A DNA stretch of 31,536 nt from CSBr16-58 sp051859825. Lineage in GTDB: Bacteria; Bacteroidota; Bacteroidia; Flavobacteriales; Schleiferiaceae. Location of the stretch: NCBI GenBank assembly GCA_051859825.1, contig JBHYFA010000026.1:1-31536 (forward strand), written 5' to 3'. A model generated the notes under the pieces. It had not been told where the DNA came from, did not search any database, and was given only the letters and a program-made list of their open reading frames with translations. Made by a program: the position numbers and the translations under genes. Numbering within the stretch: the stretch's first letter is position 1; every line of letters begins with the position of its first letter. This document shows positions 15,361 through 24,860 of this stretch, piece after piece.

Positions 15361-18300
15361 CTATTTTACTAGTTTTGCAGTATAAACCTGCCCCCCCTCA
15401 TCAAAAGCCCACACAACATACACTCCAGGATTCAATCTACCGACTTCAATTCTCATGCTTGGGGTAAAATCACCTTGTCCGCGCATTACTTCCTTACCAG
15501 CGTAATCCATAATCACCCAGCGAGTAATTACTTGTGGCTCTGTCATGCTGTAGTGATCCATGTCGATTGCGATGTTCACGTAAGCATCCGCCGGATTAGG
15601 ATAGAGTGTCAGAAGCTTTACTTTGTTTCTACCTTCGTTTTTGATGGTATTTTTAACCGTATTGGTTTTGATAGGGTCTTCAAAGTCGAAGAAGATCAAA
15701 GCGTTATTTTCAATCTTCGTTCCACCCATTATCCTTGATGCCGGACGGATTTTGTATTTGAAATACCCGTGTGCTCCAATTGAATCGTCGATACCCGCAG
15801 GAAGATTGATGTTGATGTAAGATACTCGCAAGAAACCTTCGCTTGTAAGTGTATAAGTAAAGTCGTGGCTTGAAGAGATAATCTCAAAGGAGTTAAAATC
15901 CAAGTTAGCAGGAATTTGATTTTCAAGGAAAACATAGGTTGCTTTAAAGGTACCCACGTTTTCAAAACGAATGGTATAGGTCAACCACTGGTCTTTGTTG
16001 ATAAAACCTTGAGGGCCGTCGCCGCGTGGACTTACCAAAATATCATTCGGGTCAATAGCTCCCACTACTTCGATTTGGTCATTCACACGGTTGTTGGTGG
16101 TGTCCAAATCAGCATTTTTTGAAGAGAAGGTGTAACCTTTGAAGTCTAAGGTTTGTCCGGTAACGGCATCCAAACCAATACTGTCTGTGATAAGAATGGA
16201 GATGATTTCACCGGGTTGGATGTTTCCAATATTCCATTCGTACACTTTAGACGCAAGGTTAGTGGCAGGAATGCTTGAGGATTTCAAGTACCCTTCTTGA
16301 GGGTATTCCAATTGAACACGTACGTTCTCCGCTCTTATGGTACCCATGTTTTGCACTTGAACCGTGGTTTCGTTGGTAAAACCTCTTCTCCAAGCTGTGG
16401 TTGACACATTCAAATTAAGGTCATAACCTACCGTTAGTGCTACCAAAGGCAAGTCAACAAAGGTGGTATCGCTCAATGGATTGATTGTAAGTGCTTTGTA
16501 AGCGGTATCTAGACCCCAGTGTGGCTGAGTCATGCTAAAGTTAATCTCGCTATCGGCAGTTCTAAAGCTAAGTTCTCCATTTTTATTAGAGCTTACGCGA
16601 AGTGAACCGTTGATGGCAAAGCGCACGTTAGGAACATACTCTTCTCCGGCATCTTTCACACCATTTCCGTTTTCGTCGTGGAATACTCTTGCATGCACCA
16701 CATTTCCAGGAATTTCCAATACCATGTTGTACTGGTTGATGTTGCAGTGGTTCACCAACTGAGTGATACCAGAAGGCCAAATAATCACTACTGAATCCGG
16801 AGTACTTGCTTGACCCAATCCGAAGTGAATCAATCTTGAGTTTTGTCCGCCAAATCCGTTTACAGGAAGATTCTGTCTCCACTGCCATACTCCATTGGCT
16901 TTGATTCCCACACGAGCACCGAGAGCCATTCTGTTGGAAAACTCACCTTGAAGTTGGAAGCCAATCCAATTAGCGGTATCACCGTTATGGCAGAAAAGGA
17001 AGTTTTTTCCATTGGTATGCGTAGATACGGCTAGATCCATATATCCATCTTTGTTGTAATCAGCCATGGCAACTCCGTAGGTTTTTCCAACGTTACCGCC
17101 TACTAACTCTCCAACTTTTCTTGTGAAGTTTCCATTTTGATCATTGATATACAAATGAGAAGCTCCTTGGTCGTTGGTTACGTAAAGGTCTAACCAACCA
17201 TCGTTGTTTACATCTACCCAAACCGCTCCGTGGCTATCTCCACCATCGAGAACTACCGGGCTATTTTCCACTTTTTGGAAAGTACGGTCTCCGTTATTCA
17301 AGTACAAATCGTTTTGTTGGTTTGAAGCGTTAAGTACGAGAAGGTCTAGGAATCCGTCGTTATTGAAATCTCCCCAGGCAGCACCAACACTGTTTTTCTT
17401 GTCATTGTCTAAAACTGGGTCGTTCACTTTCTCAAATTGGAAGTTACCAATATTTCTGAAGAGTGAGTTGGCTCGGTTATTTCCGTTAGGGATGAAAATA
17501 TCCACCAAACCATCATTGTCAAAGTCGGCAAGAATAGGCGCCATAGCTCTTTCGCTTACGGTTGAAACCGGCGTGTTGGTCATCAAGGTAAATGTGTTGT
17601 CACCGTTGTTTTTGTACAATTGGTGAAAACGAGTTTCAAAGAAGTTGGTGATGATTAAATCCACAAAGCCATCATTGTCGAAGTCGGCAAAGGCAGCACC
17701 GTGGAAGTACTGAGGATGAACTTCAATACCTGAGCGGTCGTGTGCACTGAAGTTTCCTTGACCCTGGTTTAAGAACAACTTGCTTTTGTGTTGAGTGGCA
17801 TTTACAAGAAGTACATCCAGACGGCCATTGTTATTGATATCGGCCCATACTGAAGCTACAGTATTCGCTTTTTGATTTACCAATGGGTGATTGATTATAC
17901 GGGTAAAGCTTCCGTCGCCATTGTTGCGGTAAAGCTCATTTCTCTGAGAAGCATTCTTGGTAGTTACGAAAAGATCCTCCCATCCATCACCGTCATAATC
18001 TACCCAAGCGGCATTCCAGCTATCATTATCGTTATCGGCAATTACACCAATTTCACACATTGAATAGGTGAGGTTTTGCGTATTGGCAGAATTATTTTTA
18101 ATTCCTTTGCTGTTGATTGACTGCTGAAATTCGTTGTCGATTGTTCCGGAAACAACCGTTTCTACACCTATTACAGTACCATCGGCGATAGGCTTACCTT
18201 GATTATCAACGGGAGAAACGATTACTTTGGTTTCAACTTCGTAATTATCATTAGGAGAAACGGTTCCTACTGGAGGGAAGGTCGCCTTAGACCCACTCGT

Positions 18301-18990
18301 ATCCTGAGTGATTACGCCATTACTTACAGTATTGCCGTTGTTTTTCAAGGTGCAAGAAACCGGAATTAATCCTGATCCGATTCTCACTTCAACTTCGCAG
18401 TTTTCAAGATCTTGATTGGAGTTGAGAACAATTTCGGAGTTAAGGATAACTTCTTCACCGGGATTGGATTCCGGTTGACTTACACTACCCGTTTGCACAA
18501 AGCTTTGTGGTAGAGATGAGCCAAAATAGTTCATCCAGTTATCGTTGAAGTTGGTTGACAAAACCGCGATATTCTCGGTAGCTTCGATTACTACATAAGG
18601 TCTGTCTGTTCCGCTATTGGGGTTTCCGTTTCCATTATAAATGCTTTTCCACTCATTCATGGTAAAAAATGCGTCTGCGTATCTTCCAGCTTCGATATTG
18701 TAAGTTTTAGAAAGAACCTGACCGTTGGTTTTCGCGTCTTTTACGGTAACAGTGGTATTTTTATTTCCGGCAAAAAGATAGAAGTGTGTGATACTACCTT
18801 GGAAGTTTTGTCCGGTGAAAGGATTAACCACATTATTTTGACGGCTAGGAGGTAGCATATAGGCTAAAAAGCGTTTTCCTGAAGAAGTTCCGTACTCGGA
18901 AGACAACATGGTTGACATATCCGAAGTATTGGTAGAACCGGTTTCCATCCAGTTAGCCTCCATTACTGATACGCGCTTATCTAGGGGCAC
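15361..18990 (-). CDS. T9SS-exported FG-GAP/ASPIC-UnbV repeat surface protein, C-terminal part of a frameshifted gene
   Basis: 1209-residue reading frame with no signal peptide of its own. Layout: an N-terminal beta-rich region (about 1-160) resembling the end of the preceding frame; FG-GAP/VCBS-type repeats at about 318-670 with Ca-binding loops such as DYDGDGWEDLF and DFDNDGLVDIF; an ASPIC/UnbV-like segment (about 690-755); an SdrD-B-like stretch with DENGNGVKDAGEE near 775; DUF11-like beta domains to about 1115; and a type A T9SS sorting tail (about 1125-1209, with LYPNPADAYVNI and ending YTAKLVK). The apparent GTG start at 18990 is probably an artefact: shifting one base in a GGGG run (18984-18987) joins it smoothly to the upstream frame. 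Predicted to be cell-surface anchored or secreted, with an adhesive role inferred. Confidence 0.88.
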   Translation of the reverse strand: MPLDKRVSVMEANWMETGSTNTSDMSTMLSSEYGTSSGKRFLAYMLPPSRQNNVVNPFTGQNFQGSITHFYLFAGNKNTTVTVKDAKTNGQVLSKTYNIEAGRYADAFFTMNEWKSIYNGNGNPNSGTDRPYVVIEATENIAVLSTNFNDNWMNYFGSSLPQSFVQTGSVSQPESNPGEEVILNSEIVLNSNQDLENCEVEVRIGSGLIPVSCTLKNNGNTVSNGVITQDTSGSKATFPPVGTVSPNDNYEVETKVIVSPVDNQGKPIADGTVIGVETVVSGTIDNEFQQSINSKGIKNNSANTQNLTYSMCEIGVIADNDNDSWNAAWVDYDGDGWEDLFVTTKNASQRNELYRNNGDGSFTRIINHPLVNQKANTVASVWADINNNGRLDVLLVNATQHKSKLFLNQGQGNFSAHDRSGIEVHPQYFHGAAFADFDNDGFVDLIITNFFETRFHQLYKNNGDNTFTLMTNTPVSTVSERAMAPILADFDNDGLVDIFIPNGNNRANSLFRNIGNFQFEKVNDPVLDNDKKNSVGAAWGDFNNDGFLDLLVLNASNQQNDLYLNNGDRTFQKVENSPVVLDGGDSHGAVWVDVNNDGWLDLYVTNDQGASHLYINDQNGNFTRKVGELVGGNVGKTYGVAMADYNKDGYMDLAVSTHTNGKNFLFCHNGDTANWIGFQLQGEFSNRMALGARVGIKANGVWQWRQNLPVNGFGGQNSRLIHFGLGQASTPDSVVIIWPSGITQLVNHCNINQYNMVLEIPGNVVHARVFHDENGNGVKDAGEEYVPNVRFAINGSLRVSSNKNGELSFRTADSEINFSMTQPHWGLDTAYKALTINPLSDTTFVDLPLVALTVGYDLNLNVSTTAWRRGFTNETTVQVQNMGTIRAENVRVQLEYPQEGYLKSSSIPATNLASKVYEWNIGNIQPGEIISILITDSIGLDAVTGQTLDFKGYTFSSKNADLDTTNNRVNDQIEVVGAIDPNDILVSPRGDGPQGFINKDQWLTYTIRFENVGTFKATYVFLENQIPANLDFNSFEIISSSHDFTYTLTSEGFLRVSYININLPAGIDDSIGAHGYFKYKIRPASRIMGGTKIENNALIFFDFEDPIKTNTVKNTIKNEGRNKVKLLTLYPNPADAYVNIAIDMDHYSMTEPQVITRWVIMDYAGKEVMRGQGDFTPSMRIEVGRLNPGVYVVWAFDEGGQVYTAKLVK
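17266..17280. promoter_or_regulatory. Intragenic TTCCA-N5-TGGAA palindrome inside the T9SS protein gene
   Basis: Exact TTCCA-CTTTT-TGGAA, encoding FQKVE within an FG-GAP repeat on the minus strand. It is deep inside a gene with no start nearby, so it is more likely coincidental or a decoy than a promoter element. Confidence 0.25.
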
Positions 18991-19975
18991 ATGTCACACG
19001 AAAAACGGCTGCGTGTGTAGCGTTTCTGTTTTGACGACCTACCCAGTCACCCGGCTCCATTTCGCCTAAGTTCCATGAGCTCACATTTGTCCAATTCCCG
19101 TTATTATAGACCGAAAGCTCTACTTGGTTGTTATCATCCCACGAAACGATGCGAATTTCTTGCTCGCCGGAAACTTGGTAAGGTACAGTAAAGTAGAAAA
19201 GCTCACCCGAACCGCTTCCGTTAGAAGAAGGAACGTAGGCACCACCATCACGAGAATTTCCCCACAAAGCACCATACATCACACTCACGTCTTTGTTAGA
19301 CTCAATTAAGTACGTAGCCCCATTTTCCATAACATCTCTACCCTCGGTGCTAAAGTAAATAATATCTTCACCGGGATTGATGGTTTTCTGAATAACCACC
19401 TGCTTGTTTAGTAAATCGATGTTGGTGTAGCCCGTTTGCGTTGTAGGTACTGTTGAAATTTTGTAGATGGTAACGGTGGTATTATTCTCAAATGCAAAAA
19501 TATTGATATCGCGAGGCGAACCTTGAGTACGTGGAGAATACAAGTAAAATTTGTTTCCTACGGATTTCTTATTTACCGATGGAACAAAATCGTGCTGCCA
19601 GTCGCTATCGGTTGACATAGAGGCATAAACCAGCTTATTTGCATTGATAATGTAATAATCGCCATTACTACGGCGAACTCCACCAGAAGCATAGCGAGCA
19701 TCGTCATTGATACCATTGTCTTTGATATACAAAATGTACGACTGACCAGCCATGAGCATACCCGAAACTGAGTCATCATCATCACCGTCCATATCGTCGT
19801 CGGTAATGCTGAAAAAAGTACTGTCAGCCGTAGCGGTAATAATCAAGGCCACATTTCTTTGAACGGGCTCATTATTTGGCGGAACAAAGATGTTGAAATA
19901 CGTTGAGGGTTCACTTTGTCCATTCAACTGCAAAAAGGCAGTGATAAATAAGAGTGATGTTAAAAGCTTTTTCAT
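18977..19975 (-). CDS. N-terminal part of the frameshifted T9SS surface protein
   Basis: 332-residue frame beginning with a clear Sec signal peptide (MKKLLTSLLFITAFLQLNGQ, cleavage near residue 20). Beta-rich sequence follows, including an acidic DDDMDGDDDD stretch near residue 60 and an NTTVTIY segment that recurs as NTTVTV in the following frame, suggesting repeated modules of an IgGFc-binding-like type. It stops at a TAA at 18977, overlapping the next frame by 14 bp. Removing one C from the minus-strand CCCC run would replace ...VTCAPR-stop by ...VTCALDKRVSVMEANW and fuse the two frames into about 1,540 residues, with signal peptide at one end and T9SS tail at the other. The gene heads unit D behind a palindrome and sigma-54 element. 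Confidence 0.85.
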   Translation of the reverse strand: MKKLLTSLLFITAFLQLNGQSEPSTYFNIFVPPNNEPVQRNVALIITATADSTFFSITDDDMDGDDDDSVSGMLMAGQSYILYIKDNGINDDARYASGGVRRSNGDYYIINANKLVYASMSTDSDWQHDFVPSVNKKSVGNKFYLYSPRTQGSPRDINIFAFENNTTVTIYKISTVPTTQTGYTNIDLLNKQVVIQKTINPGEDIIYFSTEGRDVMENGATYLIESNKDVSVMYGALWGNSRDGGAYVPSSNGSGSGELFYFTVPYQVSGEQEIRIVSWDDNNQVELSVYNNGNWTNVSSWNLGEMEPGDWVGRQNRNATHAAVFRVTCAPR

Positions 19976-20014
19976 TTTTTAATGGATTGCGGGATTTTTA
20001 TTCCCCCACCCATT

Positions 20015-20030
20015 TGCCAAGCTTGTACCT
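20015..20030 (-). promoter_or_regulatory. Sigma-54-type -24/-12 promoter of unit D
   Basis: The minus strand reads AGGTAC-AAGCT-TGGCA, with the invariant GG-N10-GC and fair agreement with the sigma-54 consensus. The -24 GG is 63.5 nt from the centre of the palindrome at 20085-20099, identical to unit B. A start near 20004 gives a leader of about 29 nt. Confidence 0.65.
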
Positions 20031-20084
20031 AAAACAAAAAAACTTATTTATCAGCAACTTACAAAACCAGCCTCGTCATTTTTT

Positions 20085-20099
20085 TTCCAAATTTTGGAA
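20085..20099. promoter_or_regulatory. TTCCA-N5-TGGAA palindrome (candidate activator site), unit D
   Basis: Exact TTCCA-AATTT-TGGAA in the gap between the hybrid kinase gene and the T9SS protein gene, its centre 117 bp upstream of the start codon. Confidence 0.82.
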
Positions 20100-20146
20100 C
20101 AAAATCCATAAAGAGAAATCGAAAGACCTAATCAACAGAGAAAAAT

Positions 20147-23100
20147 TTATGCTTCCTCACCAATACGTTTTTCGAGTTGATTATTCACTTTCGTGAGTAC
20201 TCTATGAAGATACTCAACTTTATCATTGAGCACATGCAAATTTTCCGGAGAAACATCAAACTTCTCTATTTCCCGTACAACATCTTTTAAGGTTGTGATA
20301 CCCATTTGATCAATACTAGGTTTGATTTTATGTGCTGCAGCTTTCATCACGTCATAATTTCCGGACTTAAAACCATCTCGAATTTTTTGACTACTTTCCT
20401 GAGATAAGTTTATAAAAATAGCTATCATTTTATTGATAAATACTTGATTACCCTTACTCAACTTTTCCAAGTTACTCAAGTCATAGAGGGTTTGCGGCAG
20501 ATCCGTCTCGTTTGATTTCTCATTAAGACTTTTTATCAATGCATCTTGGTTGCTCAAGCTAAGAACGTGGTCAATCTTTCGATAGAATTCATCTTCATCG
20601 TAGGGTTTGGTAACAAAATCATTCATACCTGTAGCAAGATACAAATCAATGTCATGTTTAAATGCATTGGCTGTAAGGGCAATAATAGGAGTATTGATTT
20701 TCAATCGATCACGAATATTTGTTGTGGCCTCTACTCCATCCATCACGGGCATCTGAATATCCATTAATATCAAATCAAAGGATGCGTCTTTAGAAAGATA
20801 ATCCAAAGCTATTTTTCCATTTTCAGCCTCAACAACGTCAAATCCGAGATAGTCAAGACTCTGAATAGCAATAAAACGATTCATATCGTTGTCTTCAACC
20901 AGTAAAATCTTTTTACCCTTGTAGGTATTCGGTTTTACTTTACGACTCTTATTTTGTAGATTATCGGGATTTCCAATTTTAAATGAAATGGTGAAAGAAA
21001 AAGTAGTTCCTTTATCTTTATAGCTTTCCACCTCCAAGTCACTATTCATAAGCTTCAATAAATCGCGAGAAATGGCCATACCCAAGCCGGTTCCTGAATA
21101 GGTTCGGTTTGCCATATTTTCCTCTTGGGTAAATTTATCAAACAATTTTTCCAAAAACTCTTTTGACATTCCAATGCCTGTATCTCTAACTTCAAATCGA
21201 ATAACTTGAGTGGTATCTGTTTGATTAACCACATCAAGTCCTAAGCGAATTGAACCTTTATTGGTAAATTTAACTGCGTTACCCACTAAGTTTATAAGCA
21301 CTTGTCGCAAACGGGTTTCATCACCAATTAATGCTGGTTTTACTTCGGGGTTCACATTTAATGAAAGTATGAGATTCTTCTCCTTGGCTTGTGAATGCAT
21401 GATAGACTGCACATTGTATGCTAAGGAACTTGGGTTAAAGTCTGCATTGGATATTTGTAGTTCACCAGACTCAATTTTTGCAATATCCAAAATATTATTG
21501 AGGATAGTAAGTAAGTGCTTGGCAGAGGTCTCGGATTGTTTAACAAAAAACTGCTGATCTGAGGAGAGGTCTTCCTTGGAAAGTTGACGCACCATTCCGA
21601 TGATAACATTTAAAGGTGTGCGAATTTCGTGACTCATATTTGCCAAAAACAGTTCTTTGGCTTTCGCAGCAGCCTCTGCAAAGGATTTTGCTTTTGCTAA
21701 TTCTTTTTCCAACACTTTCTGAGCGGTAATATCCAAGTAAACACCAATTCTACCCGTAAGCTGCCCTCTATCGTTGTAATTAGGTGCACCGCTGACAAAC
21801 CAAGTTTTTACCTCGCCATATTTATTGGTAATATCCACCTCGTATGCTTCACTTATCGATTGGTCCGTTTCTGATTCCTTTGCTCCAGTAATGGGTTTAA
21901 TGTTTTGATAAGGGAATAATTTATTGATATCTTGACCCTTAAGTTCATCAAGAGAGAATCCGGACATATACAAGAAACTATCGTTGGCGTATTCTATTTT
22001 GTCATTGAGGTTAATTTCCACCAATCCCAGATTAATATTGGCGAGGATGTTTCTAAACTTTTCTTCTTGAATGATGATTTGATTTTCCCAAATCTGACGA
22101 TTACGGATGTTGACCAGCATTTGACCAAAAAGCTCTAAAAGTTTTTGTTCCTTGGTACTGTAGGCATGCACTTGCTCTACCGAGTCAAAACCCACAAAAC
22201 CCAAAAGTTCTGATCCATTCAACATGGGAATGGCAATCAGGCTTTTTATTCCCTGAGGCTCAAGAATAGCCCGGAGACCTTCTTCTTCCGGAGCATTAAG
22301 TTTAGAAACATCTTCAACGTAAAAAGTTTCTCCATTTTTATGCTTTTCTACCCATTGAGGAAAATAGGCAATGGGCAAATCCTGAAGATTTTCTATTTCA
22401 GGTTCAATGCCATCAGCACACCATTCGTAGGTGTTGGAAGTAGTCTCATTTTCAAAGTCGTAAACAAAAATGTAAGCTCTATCTGCTTCGACAAATTTAC
22501 CCATTTGTTCCAACGACTCATTGATGGTAGAGTCGAGATTTTCGGGTTCGAGATTAATGTAGGTGGAAGCAATTTTCACCAAAGCCTCCTGCAACAACAC
22601 CTCTTGCTGGAGCGATTCCTGAGCTATCATCTCTGCGGTACGCTCAATAACTACTCCATCCAAACGAGCTGGAGCCCCCTCATTATTAAGGATGAATTTT
22701 CCCTTATTGCGAATCCATTTCACTTTTCCCGAGGGCGTAACTATGCGATGAGAGATATTAAATTTACCTTCATTTTCAAGACCAGAGTAAATTGCACTTT
22801 TCACCCATTGGTCTTCAGGATGAAGTACATCTTTCCAACGAGAAAAATCCCTTTCCCAGGCCTTTTGCTTAATTTCAAATATGTTTTCAATAGATGGTGT
22901 TACAAATAGCACTTCAAGTTCGGGTACTTTTATCGAATACACCACATCCGTCATTTCATTGAGAATACTTTCAAGCTTTTGATTGTATTCTAAAAGCTTA
23001 TTCTCATGCGATTTACGCTCCGAAATATCTCGAGAATTCGCCAAAAGAAAGCTCTCTCCTTTAATATCAACAACGCCTACGGTTACTTCAACAGGAAAAG

Positions 23101-23788
23101 AATGTTGTGTTTGCACATTGAAATTTATACCTTCCACATTCATTTTACCCTTTTTCTTGACCTCTTGAAAATGGGCTTCCCAAACACCCGGTGTTTTAAA
23201 CAAAGATTCAATTTGTTTAACATTGAATTTATGACATTCTTTTTTTGAAATGCCTAAACGCTTTGACGCTACATCATTAATATAAAACAAATCACCATTT
23301 TCCTTAGCTATTTGAACAGCGTCGTTTGAATTATCAAATAAAAATTGAAGGAGATTTAGGCGATTTTCTTCCTTTTTAAAACAAATGAATTTACCAAGCT
23401 GATCAACTATTTTCTGGATTTCAAAAAAGACTGAACGCTGAAAAGGCTTTCGACGTACAAGAACCAACCATGCATTTTCAAATAGCGGAAAGTTATAAAA
23501 ATAATCATTTGAAATGATAATTTCACTCGACTCTCTACCAGATAGTGTACTTAAAAGTTGATCCCAAGAATCCTTCCAAGAATGGTGTGAATAAGCATTC
23601 ATGGGGTAACTGTGCTGAAACTCCCTATCAACAATAACAGCAGCGGCTAAACAAGAAAGCTTTTCGACATAAAGACGCAAAATAGGTGGTAATTCAATTT
23701 GCTCGCTTTTTTTGATGCCTTGATTAAGTGAAACCTCAAATAAGGCTTGGAAGTCTAATTCATTTTTTTCCATATCGCTAAAACACAT
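20147..23788 (-). CDS. Hybrid histidine kinase with PAS/GAF sensors, receiver and Hpt domains
   Basis: 1213 residues with no obvious membrane segment, so a soluble sensor. Order: unassigned N-terminus (1-140), PAS (about 145-258), PAS/PAC (about 268-388), GAF (about 400-565), PAS (about 575-695), HisKA with H720 in NMSHEIRTPLN, HATPase with G-boxes DTGIGM and GTGLGMA (about 822-940), receiver with D1010 in LILMDIQMPVMDG and K1061, and an Hpt domain with H1153 in AAHKIKPS. This supports a His-Asp-His phosphorelay to a separate response regulator, most simply the NtrC-type protein of the same operon. The frame overlaps the FIST gene by 34 bp; an internal ATG at 23773 is an alternative start. 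The ligand is unknown. Confidence 0.92.
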   Translation of the reverse strand: MCFSDMEKNELDFQALFEVSLNQGIKKSEQIELPPILRLYVEKLSCLAAAVIVDREFQHSYPMNAYSHHSWKDSWDQLLSTLSGRESSEIIISNDYFYNFPLFENAWLVLVRRKPFQRSVFFEIQKIVDQLGKFICFKKEENRLNLLQFLFDNSNDAVQIAKENGDLFYINDVASKRLGISKKECHKFNVKQIESLFKTPGVWEAHFQEVKKKGKMNVEGINFNVQTQHSFPVEVTVGVVDIKGESFLLANSRDISERKSHENKLLEYNQKLESILNEMTDVVYSIKVPELEVLFVTPSIENIFEIKQKAWERDFSRWKDVLHPEDQWVKSAIYSGLENEGKFNISHRIVTPSGKVKWIRNKGKFILNNEGAPARLDGVVIERTAEMIAQESLQQEVLLQEALVKIASTYINLEPENLDSTINESLEQMGKFVEADRAYIFVYDFENETTSNTYEWCADGIEPEIENLQDLPIAYFPQWVEKHKNGETFYVEDVSKLNAPEEEGLRAILEPQGIKSLIAIPMLNGSELLGFVGFDSVEQVHAYSTKEQKLLELFGQMLVNIRNRQIWENQIIIQEEKFRNILANINLGLVEINLNDKIEYANDSFLYMSGFSLDELKGQDINKLFPYQNIKPITGAKESETDQSISEAYEVDITNKYGEVKTWFVSGAPNYNDRGQLTGRIGVYLDITAQKVLEKELAKAKSFAEAAAKAKELFLANMSHEIRTPLNVIIGMVRQLSKEDLSSDQQFFVKQSETSAKHLLTILNNILDIAKIESGELQISNADFNPSSLAYNVQSIMHSQAKEKNLILSLNVNPEVKPALIGDETRLRQVLINLVGNAVKFTNKGSIRLGLDVVNQTDTTQVIRFEVRDTGIGMSKEFLEKLFDKFTQEENMANRTYSGTGLGMAISRDLLKLMNSDLEVESYKDKGTTFSFTISFKIGNPDNLQNKSRKVKPNTYKGKKILLVEDNDMNRFIAIQSLDYLGFDVVEAENGKIALDYLSKDASFDLILMDIQMPVMDGVEATTNIRDRLKINTPIIALTANAFKHDIDLYLATGMNDFVTKPYDEDEFYRKIDHVLSLSNQDALIKSLNEKSNETDLPQTLYDLSNLEKLSKGNQVFINKMIAIFINLSQESSQKIRDGFKSGNYDVMKAAAHKIKPSIDQMGITTLKDVVREIEKFDVSPENLHVLNDKVEYLHRVLTKVNNQLEKRIGEEA

Positions 23789-24858
23789 GTTTTGTTGAAA
23801 ATTTGTAAACGGGTTTTATTGGGATTGGCAAACTCTCCCAAGCTCAAAACACCAAAAGCATTAGAGTTCGTATTGATAATTTTCAGCTCTTTGGAAAAAT
23901 CATCCTGCATGTATAACACTCGAGAAATGCAATCAACACAAAACTTCTGATGATCTACTTTAGTAGCATCTATTACACTCTTTAAGGCTTTCTGCGAACC
24001 CTCTTTCAGTAAAGATTCTATATCGCCATACATTATCCTTACGTAAACTCCCTTGGGAATTTTATCTACGATCTCTAATTGTCCGTTAGTTGAAGAAATA
24101 GGATCACGGATAATCATTTCCGAATCAAGTCTAACCATGCCAAAAGGATACGATTTGGCAACATCAAAAAAAGCCTTTTCAGTAAGCTCGACTCCCTTAT
24201 GACCTTGTATTTGTTTTTTATACAAATCAAAAGCTATTTCATCATTTAAGCGCTTTACCGTATTGGCCTTCGCCTCTGTAACCTTGATAGCGTCGCTAAT
24301 TGGCTTCCATCCGTGAGCAACCCCAACAACAGATTCCATTTTGGCAACACCGATAACAGCCCCATTGAATGCAATTCCGTTATTTGAAAACAAACAAGGT
24401 CTGGATTCAAATTGCAAGTTACCTGCACCGCCCCCAAGATAATTCACAAATGGGCCAAAGCCGTCATACAAGCTATTGATAAAATCCTCCTTAAACCTCC
24501 ATAAAGCATCTGCAAAACAAAAAACAGTTTCCGCTTTTTCCACTAATTCTAATATATCCGATTCCAGCCGTTCCACATACTCTCCTACACTTTCCAAAGC
24601 GCTATAATATCGAACTTCTAAATCAAAATATAATGGTACTAAACAGTAGCCTTCGTTATATCTTTCCCCATCCGCAATTATTTCAGGAAATACTCCACCA
24701 ATAATGGGTTTAGCACAATTAAGAACCAATTGCTGCAAAGCCTCAATATCATCAGCCTGATTATTTGCTGCGGCAAAAAGAAAAAAACTCTTAGCTTGCT
24801 CATCTGAAATGACACGCTCAAAGCTTTCCTCAAGTAATTGAAAATTTGAGTAGTACAT
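23755..24858 (-). CDS. FIST-domain signal-sensing protein
   Basis: 367-residue soluble protein with FIST N-terminal and FIST C-terminal domain features. The GGGAGNLQ segment near 143, the VVGVAHGWKPIS motif near 180 and the C-terminal RLQIFNKTCVLAIWKK segment match the family pattern. FIST domains are proposed sensors of small ligands such as amino acids and usually occur with signalling proteins. The gene sits between the NtrC-type regulator (2-bp gap) and the hybrid kinase (34-bp overlap), so it very likely works in the same pathway, perhaps as a ligand-binding co-sensor for the kinase. No transmembrane segment or output domain is visible. Confidence 0.87.
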   Translation of the reverse strand: MYYSNFQLLEESFERVISDEQAKSFFLFAAANNQADDIEALQQLVLNCAKPIIGGVFPEIIADGERYNEGYCLVPLYFDLEVRYYSALESVGEYVERLESDILELVEKAETVFCFADALWRFKEDFINSLYDGFGPFVNYLGGGAGNLQFESRPCLFSNNGIAFNGAVIGVAKMESVVGVAHGWKPISDAIKVTEAKANTVKRLNDEIAFDLYKKQIQGHKGVELTEKAFFDVAKSYPFGMVRLDSEMIIRDPISSTNGQLEIVDKIPKGVYVRIMYGDIESLLKEGSQKALKSVIDATKVDHQKFCVDCISRVLYMQDDFSKELKIINTNSNAFGVLSLGEFANPNKTRLQIFNKTCVLAIWKKMN

Positions 24859-24860
24859 AT

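Noticed and set aside
17041..18010. Recurrent similar DNA segments suggesting a repeat array
   Set aside because: These are the codons of successive FG-GAP protein repeats; DNA similarity is low and spacing irregular. Not a CRISPR or tandem DNA repeat.
22340..22909. 189-codon plus-strand frame antisense to the hybrid kinase
   Set aside because: Antisense shadow of PAS/GAF coding sequence; no recognisable family and no promoter context.
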